Below, piece by piece: positions 5,959-11,399 of a stretch of 11,399 nucleotides of DNA (its first letter is position 1; the number at the start of each line of letters is the position of its first letter). Location of the stretch: positions 1-11,399 of the forward strand of contig JAVHYH010000100.1 of the NCBI GenBank assembly GCA_031119155.1, written 5' to 3'. The notes below the pieces were generated by a model. The model was given only the letters and a program-made list of their open reading frames with translations. It made no database searches and had not been told where the DNA came from. This DNA comes from Brevundimonas sp. (GTDB taxonomy: Bacteria > Pseudomonadota > Alphaproteobacteria > Caulobacterales > Caulobacteraceae). The position numbers and the translations under genes are program-made.

Positions 5959-7857
5959 TCAGGCGGTCCCGGCGGCCACCATCGGCTCGGCGATCTGCGC
6001 ATAGGCTGACAGACCCGCGCCCAGCACCAGGATCGCCAACGCCACCATCAGCACCCGCCGGGCGACGGCCTGTTCCGGGCTGAGCGGGCGGATCAGCATC
6101 AGTCCGGGCAGGCCGAGCAGGATCAGGGCGCCGGGCAGGTCCATGCCGATGCCGAGGAAGACCGGATGGGCCAGGGCGATCAGCCAGCCGCCGCCGAGGG
6201 CCGCGACGACCGCGATGGGGGCGAGGGCGGCAGGGCGGGTCAGGCCGGGGTTCAGCGCAGCCGCCGCGACCGCTGCAACCGCCGCCAGCAGGGCGGGCCA
6301 CTGGAATAGGAAGGCGGCCTCGGGCGCCGCCGCCTGGGCCGCCGCGGCCAGCACCAGCACCAGGGCGATCAACCCGGTCCAACCGCCCCAGACCGTGCGC
6401 GCGGCCCATTGCGGGGCCAGCGACAGGCCGATGGCGATCACGCCTGCCGCGGTGGCGACGATGGTCGGGACGCTGAAGTCGCCGGTGACCAGATGGAAGG
6501 CGGGCAGCAGGGTCAGGGCCGTCAGGGCGCCGGCGCTGACCCGGCGATCCGGTCTGGCCCGGCCGCCCAGCACCGCCAGCAGCAGGGCCAGCACCGCCAG
6601 CGCCACGCCCGCCTCCAGCCAGGGCAGACGGGCCAGCAGGGTGTAGTAGGCGTCGGCGCTCTCGGCGCGGGACGACAGGGGGCCGCCCGCCAGCCGCACC
6701 GCATGGGTCAGCACCAGACCGGCGGTCAGCACCCACAGGCCGTCGACCATGCCGCGCCCGACCTCGGCGGCGGTCAGGCCCGCGCGCTTGCGGGCGAGGG
6801 CGCCGGCGACGCCCAGCAGCCCGGCGGCGACGCCCCACAGCAGCCAGCCGACGACCGGCGGATAGTGAATGATGAACCGGCCGAAGACGTCGCCATAGAC
6901 CACGTCCGAGGTCGCCTCCGGCAGGGCCTCGGCGCGCAGCAGGGCGTCGGCGGTCTCCAGCGCCTGGGCGCCGATGTGCTGGACGCTGCCGTGATCCAGC
7001 ATGTCCGGGGTGGAGGCCGGGGCGTGATACTGTTCGGGGCGGCCGATGAAGGCGAAATTCATGCCCTGAACGCCCCGGCGGGCGGGGATGGTGAAGTCGG
7101 TGCCGTTGGGCATGACGCGATAGACGAAGACTGCCAGCGAGTTAGAGGTCACGCCGCCGGTCGCCCGCACGGCGGCGTCGCCGAACAGGGCGATGGTCTG
7201 GCTGTTGCCGCGTCCGGTCTCGAACATCATGGCCCGGCCGCCGCCGCCGCGCGCCTCAAGGTTGATCACCGCGCCGATGCGGTCGCGCAGGATGTGGTCG
7301 CTCCAGAAGACGCGTGCGCCGTCCAGATTCAGCTCTTCGCCGTCGGTCAGCACGATGACCAGCGTCCGGTCCGCCGGTCCGCGCGCGCGGATGGCCCGCA
7401 CCGTTTCCAGCGCGGCCGCCACGCCGGTGGAATCGTCCGCCGCGCCGGGCGAGTGGGGCGTGGTGTCATAGTGGGCCATGACCGCGACGGCGGGCAGGGC
7501 GGGGTTCCGGCCGGGCAGGACGCCGATCAGGTTGGTGACGCTGAAGTCGGCCGCCGCAGGATCGCCGCCCTCGGCCGACAGCCGCCGGATGGCGCGGGGC
7601 GACAGCGGCCCGGTCTGGGTCGAGACCTGCAGGCCCAGCGCGGTCATCCGCTGGATCAGATACGCCTGCACCCGCGCATGTTCGGGTGAGCCGACCGGGT
7701 GGGGACGTTGGGCGACGGCGTTGACGTCCGCAATGGCGCGGACGGTGGAGAAGTTGGTCCGCGCCGCGTCCGCCCCGGCGGGACGGGGAACCTGAAGCGT
7801 CAGCACGCCGATCGCCAGCGCGACCGCCAGCGATCCGATCAGCCACCACAGCCGCAT
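5959..7857 (-). CDS. Membrane-anchored M28-family zinc metallopeptidase (ERMP1/FXNA-like)
   Basis: Probable aminopeptidase-type exopeptidase with two zinc ions, fixed in the inner membrane with its catalytic domain outside. Of 632 residues, 3-21 form an N-terminal membrane helix and about 35-310 the M28 domain. Ligands and catalytic residues line up with the family: H129 and D131 in AHYDT, bridging D141 in GAADDSTG, catalytic E174 and zinc-binding E175 in TDGEE, E201 in NLEARG where Asp or Glu is usual, and H278 in YHAP. The C-terminal half (about 334-620) holds some nine hydrophobic helices, an arrangement known from eukaryotic ERMP1/FXNA and fungal vacuolar proteases and from bacterial homologues. 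The start has AGGGGAG seven bases upstream. It lies 64 bp after cheR on the same strand with no terminator between, so it may be the last gene of the chpT group. The substrate is unknown. Confidence 0.9.
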   Translation of the reverse strand: MRLWWLIGSLAVALAIGVLTLQVPRPAGADAARTNFSTVRAIADVNAVAQRPHPVGSPEHARVQAYLIQRMTALGLQVSTQTGPLSPRAIRRLSAEGGDPAAADFSVTNLIGVLPGRNPALPAVAVMAHYDTTPHSPGAADDSTGVAAALETVRAIRARGPADRTLVIVLTDGEELNLDGARVFWSDHILRDRIGAVINLEARGGGGRAMMFETGRGNSQTIALFGDAAVRATGGVTSNSLAVFVYRVMPNGTDFTIPARRGVQGMNFAFIGRPEQYHAPASTPDMLDHGSVQHIGAQALETADALLRAEALPEATSDVVYGDVFGRFIIHYPPVVGWLLWGVAAGLLGVAGALARKRAGLTAAEVGRGMVDGLWVLTAGLVLTHAVRLAGGPLSSRAESADAYYTLLARLPWLEAGVALAVLALLLAVLGGRARPDRRVSAGALTALTLLPAFHLVTGDFSVPTIVATAAGVIAIGLSLAPQWAARTVWGGWTGLIALVLVLAAAAQAAAPEAAFLFQWPALLAAVAAVAAAALNPGLTRPAALAPIAVVAALGGGWLIALAHPVFLGIGMDLPGALILLGLPGLMLIRPLSPEQAVARRVLMVALAILVLGAGLSAYAQIAEPMVAAGTA

Positions 7858-7921
7858 GAAGACGCTCCCCTGTCTGGTCGAGGTCGAGGCTAAGTCATCC
7901 GGAGGGATTAGCGAAGGGGGA

Positions 7922-8737
7922 TCAGGCCGCGCGGCGCAGGGCCGAGGGCGCCTTCACGAACAGGCCGCGACGACCCGAGACGGCGCGGAAGGCGATGCTG
8001 TCGCCGTCGATCCGCTCGTCGGGGCCGAGGAACAGCACGCCGTCATCGACCAGACGGCGCTCCAGATTGTCCAGCACCTGCGAGCGGCGGGCCGGGTCCA
8101 CGTCGTCCAGCACATTGCGGCAGAAGATGACGTCGAAGCGGTGATCGTCCGTCGGCCCGTCCAGCAGGTTGGCGCGGGCGAAGTGAACGGCGGCGCGCAG
8201 TTGGGGCTTGGCGATCCAGGCCTCGTCGGTCTGGTCGAACCAGCGCAGCATGGTCTCGGCCTTGAGGCCGCGCTGGATCTCGAAGCCGGTATAGGCGCCG
8301 GTGCGGGCCTTCTCGAGCGCGCGTTGCGACAGGTCGGTGCCGACGATCTCGACCGAAGCGCCGGCGTCCAGCGCGGTCATGGCGATGGACAGGGCTTCCT
8401 GACCGGTCGAGCAGCCCGCCGACCAGACGCGCACCGGCTGGCCGCTGCGCGCGCGGCTGAGGGCCGGCAGCAGCTCATCGCCCAGGGTGTCGAAGGTCGG
8501 ACGGTCGCGGCGGAACCAGGTCTCCGGGTTCAGCAGGGCCTCGATGATCGCCCAGCCCAGGGTCGCCACCGGCTTGGCCCACAGCGAGGCCAGCATGGCA
8601 TCCACGGTGTCGAAGCCCTCGCGCCGGGCCACCGGGCCCAGACGGTGCTCGGCCAGCTTGATCCGGTCGCGCGTCAGCCGGAACCCCGCGCGCGAGGCCA
8701 TCAGCGATTGCAGGCGATCGAAGTCTTCCGGCGACAT
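7922..8737 (-). CDS. cheR: CheR-type protein-glutamate O-methyltransferase
   Basis: SAM-dependent methyltransferase of the family that methylates glutamates on chemoreceptors. The 271-residue protein has the N-terminal helical domain (about 1-70) and then a CheR motif variant NPETWFRRD (70-78). It also has SAM-binding motif I VWSAGCSTGQEALSIAM (104-120), acidic D135 in GTDLS, a FEIQRGL segment (152-158), and FDVIFCRNV (201-209). Length is near the roughly 280 of E. coli CheR; there is no TPR extension. The ATG at 8737 lies four bases after the stop of the upstream receiver gene, so translation is probably coupled. No cheA, cheB, cheW or receptor gene is in view. The family is certain; that it acts on chemoreceptors rather than another target is not. 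In remembered Caulobacter annotation the equivalent gene beside chpT is a CheR paralogue. Confidence 0.93.
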   Translation of the reverse strand: MSPEDFDRLQSLMASRAGFRLTRDRIKLAEHRLGPVARREGFDTVDAMLASLWAKPVATLGWAIIEALLNPETWFRRDRPTFDTLGDELLPALSRARSGQPVRVWSAGCSTGQEALSIAMTALDAGASVEIVGTDLSQRALEKARTGAYTGFEIQRGLKAETMLRWFDQTDEAWIAKPQLRAAVHFARANLLDGPTDDHRFDVIFCRNVLDDVDPARRSQVLDNLERRLVDDGVLFLGPDERIDGDSIAFRAVSGRRGLFVKAPSALRRAA

Positions 8738-8741
8738 GGGG

Positions 8742-9113
8742 TCAGACGGCCCCCACTTCGGCGAATTTCGAGGTCAGGATCTCGCCGTCGAACGGCTTCA
8801 TCACATAGTCGTCGGCGCCGGCGGACAGGGCTTCGGCGATGCGGTCGGCGCGGGTCTCGATGGTGCAGAACAGCACCTTGGGCGCGGCCCCGCCCGGCAG
8901 GGTGCGCAGACGGCGCAGGAAGGTCAGGCCGTCCATGACGGGCATCGACCAGTCCAGCAGGATCACTTCGGGCATGACCCCGGCGCAGAAGGCCAGAGCC
9001 TCGGAACCGTCGGCGGCTTCATCGACCTCGAAGCCGAGGCCCTCGACGATGCGCCGCGCGACCTTCCGGATGATCCGGCTGTCGTCGACGATCAGACAGG
9101 TCCTGGGGGTCAA
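8742..9113 (-). CDS. Single-domain CheY-like response regulator, TTG start
   Basis: Receiver-only protein of 123 residues with no DNA-binding or enzymatic output domain. The phosphorylation site is complete: acidic pair D10-D11, phospho-acceptor D54 in LLDWSMP, switch Thr T84 in FCTIET, aromatic Y103, and K106 in MKPF. I chose TTG at 9113 (TTG ACC CCC, read MTPRTCLIVDDS) because CAGGA (9125-9121) sits seven bases upstream and homologues begin near this point. An ATG at 9170 would add 19 residues but has no ribosome site. The stop is four bases before the CheR start, and chpT is 104 bp upstream. It probably signals by protein contact, either accepting phosphate from ChpT or another kinase, or acting with CheR; which one is inference. 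It is not CpdR or DivK by any motif I can identify. Confidence 0.9.
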   Translation of the reverse strand: MTPRTCLIVDDSRIIRKVARRIVEGLGFEVDEAADGSEALAFCAGVMPEVILLDWSMPVMDGLTFLRRLRTLPGGAAPKVLFCTIETRADRIAEALSAGADDYVMKPFDGEILTSKFAEVGAV

Positions 9114-9175
9114 GCGCACATCCTGCGGGTGAAGGCGGGCCGCAACGCCCGCGTGTTCTCTATCCTCCATGATCG

Positions 9176-9216
9176 CTTTGAGCCGGTTAACGAGTCCTTG
9201 GGAAACCGGCTTAAAG
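9176..9216 (-). promoter_or_regulatory. Hairpin with a GANTC site between chpT and the receiver gene
   Basis: AGCCGGTT (9181-9188) and AACCGGCT (9204-9211) form a perfect 8-bp stem. It extends outward by CTTT/AAAG (9176-9179 with 9213-9216) across one A-C mismatch on the minus strand. The 15-base loop contains GAGTC (9192-9196), a CcrM-type site. It overlaps the last bases of chpT and has no T-tract. It could be an mRNA processing or attenuation element, or an operator for an internal promoter; the role is unknown. Confidence 0.5.
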
Positions 9217-9217
9217 G

Positions 9218-9874
9218 TCAGTTAGGCATGCGGGCGACGAGGGCGACGCGGCCGTCCTCGACCTGAACATCCAGCACGCCGCCGGCGTCATGCACCGTCA
9301 GCCATAGCCAGTAGGGCTGGATCCACTGGCCCGGCAGGCCCTCGGCCAGCGGCTGACCCGCCAGACCGGACACGGCCTCGCCCTTCAGACGCGCCCGCGC
9401 GCCCTCGGCGGCGCCCTCGATCACAATCCCGTCGCTGGCGACATGGGTGCGGATGGTGGCCACGCCGCCGGACGGCAGGGCGGCCATCGTCAGATAGGCC
9501 AGATTGACCATCGCCCGCGCCTGCGGCTTGGACCAGGTTCCCTCGCTCACAGCCCAGTTCAGAGTCGCCCGGCCCCCTTCGGTCAGGCCGGACACCAGGT
9601 CGCCCAACTCGGCGCTGGAGAACCGCTCCGCCGAGGTCGCGGCGCCGAAGGCCACGCGGGCGAAATTGACCAGGGCGATCATCTTCTTCGCGCTGGCCTC
9701 GATCAGGCCCATGGCGTCGTCGCGCATGTCCTGTGCGGTCGGGTCCTTGAGCAGGTCCAGACCCGAGCTGATCGCGCCCGCCGGGCTGATGAAGTCGTGG
9801 CACAGCTTGCCGGCGACGAGGGTGGCGAGGGCTTGTCCGTCAGGCAGGACGGGGCTGGGCGCGGTATCGGTCAT
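9218..9874 (-). CDS. chpT: Histidine phosphotransferase ChpT
   Basis: In Caulobacter, ChpT takes phosphate from the hybrid kinase CckA and passes it to the master regulator CtrA and to CpdR, which controls ClpXP proteolysis. The 218-residue product carries the phospho-accepting histidine in LCHDFISPAGAI (H26). The helical-hairpin dimerisation domain (about 14-78) includes the characteristic LLKDPTAQDMRDDAM. It then has a degenerate Bergerat-like C-terminal domain (about 85-218) lacking the N, G1 and G2 ATP-binding boxes of true kinases. Length and these blocks match what I remember of Caulobacter ChpT (about 225 residues). Start: ATG at 9874 (MTDTAPSPVL); the frame continues to an ATG at 9970 but the extension looks non-conserved and would overlap cysQ. 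No strong ribosome site precedes either. It leads a same-strand group with the receiver and CheR genes. Confidence 0.93.
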   Translation of the reverse strand: MTDTAPSPVLPDGQALATLVAGKLCHDFISPAGAISSGLDLLKDPTAQDMRDDAMGLIEASAKKMIALVNFARVAFGAATSAERFSSAELGDLVSGLTEGGRATLNWAVSEGTWSKPQARAMVNLAYLTMAALPSGGVATIRTHVASDGIVIEGAAEGARARLKGEAVSGLAGQPLAEGLPGQWIQPYWLWLTVHDAGGVLDVQVEDGRVALVARMPN

Positions 9875-9885
9875 CGGGTCCGGAA

Positions 9886-9931
9886 AAGAACAGGCAGGTA
9901 TCCCCAAGGCTGACCTGATTTGCCGGTTCTT
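9886..9931. repeat. Imperfect inverted repeat between divergent chpT and cysQ
   Basis: AAGAACAGGCA (9886-9896) and TGCCGGTTCTT (9921-9931) pair at 10 of 11 positions around a 24-base spacer. It lies in the 88-bp gap between the chpT and cysQ start codons, which must hold both promoters or leaders. Two-fold symmetry and position suggest an operator or a leader hairpin; no regulator can be named. Confidence 0.45.
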
Positions 9932-9962
9932 CAAACCGCCCGGATGCTCTATCGGATCGCCA

Positions 9963-10748
9963 ATGAGCACACGATTAACCGAGGATCTGGCGTCGGGCGC
10001 CCTCGCCGAGGCGCTGGCCGATATCGCCGAGGCCGCGGCGGCGGTGATCCTGCCCTACTGGCGCAACGGCGTCGTCGCCGAGACCAAGGCCGACGACAGC
10101 CCCGTCACCCGCGCCGACCGCGAGGCCGAGGCCCTGATCCTGGAGCGTCTGGCCGCCCTCTATCCCGAGGTGCAGGCGGTGGCCGAGGAGGCGGTGGCCG
10201 CCCACGGGGTTCCGGCCTCACTGAACGAATGGTTCTGGCTGATCGACCCGCTGGACGGCACGCGCGGCTTCGTCGAGGGCCGCGAGAGCTACACCGTCAA
10301 CATCGCCCTGATCCACGGCGACGCCCCGGTGGCGGGCGTGGTGTCGACCCCCGCGACGGGCATCACCTGGCGCAGCGCCGCGCCGGGCAAGGGCGCCTTC
10401 CGTCGTCGCTTTGGCGAGGCCTGGACAGCCATTCAGGTGCGGGAGCGCCCGGCGTCCCCGACCGCCCTGATGAGCCACAGCCTGACCGACGACGAGGCCG
10501 ATCGCCTGGCCTCGCGTTACGGCTGCCTGCAGTGGCAGGGCACGGACTCGTCGCTGAAATTCTGCCTGATCGCCGAGGGGCGGTTCGACGCCTATCCGCG
10601 CATCGGTCCGACCTCGGAGTGGGACACGGCGGCGGGGCAGGCGGTTCTGGAAGCCGCGGGCGGACGGGTGCTGGCCGAGGACGGCGAACGCCTGCGCTAC
10701 GGCAAGCCCGGCCACGCCAACGGCGGCTTCGTGGCCCTCGGCGGCTAG
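9963..10748 (+). CDS. cysQ: 3'(2'),5'-bisphosphate nucleotidase CysQ
   Basis: Hydrolyses 3'-phosphoadenosine 5'-phosphate (PAP) to AMP, removing the inhibitory by-product of PAPS-dependent sulfate assimilation; a magnesium-dependent enzyme of the inositol monophosphatase superfamily. The 261 residues show metal-binding E75/E76 in VAEEAV, the WLIDPLDGT motif (92-100; D95, D98) and D221 in SEWDTAAG. RGFVEGRESYTVNIALI (101-117) and SSLKFCLIAEGRFDAYPRIGPTSEWDTAAG are the blocks that favour CysQ over SuhB/inositol monophosphatase or HisN. The C-terminus has the usual substrate-loop LRYGKPGHANGGFVA. Start: ATG at 9963 (MSTRLTED); only a weak ribosome site precedes it, but the reading frame upstream is not conserved-looking. 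It diverges from chpT by 88 bp and ends seven bases before the convergent gene's stop. No other sulfur genes are visible. Confidence 0.92.
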   Translation: MSTRLTEDLASGALAEALADIAEAAAAVILPYWRNGVVAETKADDSPVTRADREAEALILERLAALYPEVQAVAEEAVAAHGVPASLNEWFWLIDPLDGTRGFVEGRESYTVNIALIHGDAPVAGVVSTPATGITWRSAAPGKGAFRRRFGEAWTAIQVRERPASPTALMSHSLTDDEADRLASRYGCLQWQGTDSSLKFCLIAEGRFDAYPRIGPTSEWDTAAGQAVLEAAGGRVLAEDGERLRYGKPGHANGGFVALGG

Positions 10749-10755
10749 TCCGGCC

Positions 10756-11399
10756 TCAGACCCGGGCGTCCGGCAGGGCCAGCACGGCGCGATCCGACAG
10801 GGTCGGGGCGCCCATCTCGCGCGCCGTTTCCATCGCCTCAGCCAGCATCAGGCCGACCGAGCGCGGCGCCACGCCGGTCAGGCGGGCCCGGGCCATGAAC
10901 AACTGCGCCATGCCGATCTGGTCGGCGGCCCAGTCCAGCGGCTGGCCGCGATCCACGCCGGTCAGGCGGCGCCGCACCACGGCTTCCAGACCGTTCAGCG
11001 CCTGCACATCGCCCAGCGCCTCGGACAGGGCGACCTCGGCCGACAGCCGCCGCTCGCGCACGAGGGCGCCCAGCAGCAGACCCGGTTCGCGGGTCAGGGC
11101 CTCGGCCTGGGCCAGCATCAGCAGGGGGGTGTCGCCGCCGACGCCGGCCAGCAGGACGGCGGCCCAGTCCAGCGGGCTGTGGTCGGGGGTGAACTGATCG
11201 GCGGCGGCGTCGAACAGGGCGCGGCCCTGGGCGGCGGCCAGATCGTCCTTCGCCAGGGCGGCGAGGGCGGCCATCCCGGCGCCGGCCAGCGCCAGGGCGC
11301 GGGCGCGGGTTAGGGGGCGTTGGTCCGGCGCGGCGGTCTCGACGAGGGTGCGCAGGTCGCGGCCGGCCTGAGCGAGCAGGCGGGCGTCGCGCCGCCGAT
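10756..11399 (-). CDS. Ala/Leu-rich helical protein with PLDWAA motifs, possibly TPR-like; 5' end outside window
   Basis: The frame is open from the stop at 10756 to the window edge (214 residues), so the N-terminus is missing; the internal ATG at 11274 is probably not the start. The sequence is almost entirely helical, rich in Ala, Leu, Arg and Glu. The hexapeptide PLDWAA occurs twice about 78 residues apart (SPLDWAAVLLAG and QPLDWAADQIGMAQ). Proline-x-Asp-Trp-Ala followed by a helix, then a second Ala-rich helix (LMLAEAMETAREMG), is the signature of a TPR-like repeat class common in alphaproteobacteria, where the unit is about 40 residues; two units would give the spacing seen. The repeats are degenerate. 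The visible part has no signal peptide or catalytic motif. It converges with cysQ with seven bases between stops and no terminator. The repeat assignment is inference; the function is unknown. Confidence 0.75.
   Translation of the reverse strand, partial: RRRDARLLAQAGRDLRTLVETAAPDQRPLTRARALALAGAGMAALAALAKDDLAAAQGRALFDAAADQFTPDHSPLDWAAVLLAGVGGDTPLLMLAQAEALTREPGLLLGALVRERRLSAEVALSEALGDVQALNGLEAVVRRRLTGVDRGQPLDWAADQIGMAQLFMARARLTGVAPRSVGLMLAEAMETAREMGAPTLSDRAVLALPDARV

Noticed and set aside
5858..6838. A 326-codon minus-strand open frame overlapping the peptidase C-terminus in another frame
   Set aside because: Arg/Gly/Pro-rich sequence out of frame with the peptidase, which has clear membrane helices over the same DNA.
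6409..7689. A 426-codon + strand open frame across the M28 peptidase gene
   Set aside because: Low-complexity Gly/Gln/Arg/Asp product, antisense to a gene with all catalytic motifs; a GC-driven shadow.
9187..9214. A pair of TTAA words near chpT as a CtrA site
   Set aside because: The spacing is 20 bases, not 7; the words are better explained as part of the stem-loop.
9963..10748. Assigning the phosphatase as HisN or SuhB
   Set aside because: The blocks after DPLDGT and the SEWDTAAGQAVLEAAGG region fit CysQ better than histidinol-phosphate or inositol monophosphatases.
1..11399. Mobile element, CRISPR array, tRNA/rRNA gene or defence island
   Set aside because: No transposase, integrase, regularly spaced repeat, structural RNA or restriction/toxin gene could be found by reading both strands.

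Overview
The window looks like a chromosomal core segment of a high-GC alphaproteobacterium of the Caulobacteraceae, most likely Brevundimonas or a close relative. The evidence is a ChpT-type histidine phosphotransferase next to a single-domain response regulator and a CheR, a direct-repeat GTTC-N7-GTTC LexA-type site ahead of recA, and the recA/alaS linkage common in alphaproteobacteria. I see no tRNA, rRNA, CRISPR array, transposase, integrase or phage gene. The genus is inferred from gene content and remembered protein sequences, not from a search.

Layout. Positions 1-2408 hold alaS on the minus strand, lacking its C-terminus. Positions 2591-3406 hold three small genes: a 58-residue charged helical protein (+), a 64-residue single-membrane-span protein (-) whose 3' end overlaps it tail to tail, and a 98-residue secreted protein (+). 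Positions 3407-3636 carry two back-to-back rho-independent terminators and a cluster of inverted repeats rich in GANTC (CcrM-type) sites. recA (3637-4716, -) follows, with an upstream operator in which GTTC-like half-sites recur every 11 bp. A 328-residue exported protein of unknown function with a twin-arginine-like signal runs the other way (4966-5952, +).

Positions 5959-9874 form a minus-strand gene group read in the order chpT, CheY-like receiver, CheR-like methyltransferase, membrane-anchored M28 peptidase. Divergent from chpT is cysQ (9963-10748, +). Converging on cysQ is a 5'-truncated protein with two PLDWAA motifs, probably a TPR-like repeat protein (10756-11399, -).

How the genes fit together. 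alaS and recA are housekeeping and SOS functions. ChpT, by family knowledge, passes phosphate from CckA to CtrA and CpdR in the cell-cycle phosphorelay. The receiver and CheR downstream of it suggest a second output or a chemotaxis-like branch with no CheA, CheB, CheW or receptor gene in view. CysQ belongs to sulfur metabolism. The least explained parts are the GANTC-rich repeat cluster after recA, the phased LexA half-sites, the ChpT/receiver/CheR cassette, and the exported protein divergent from recA. I did not find a clearly new defence or mobile system.
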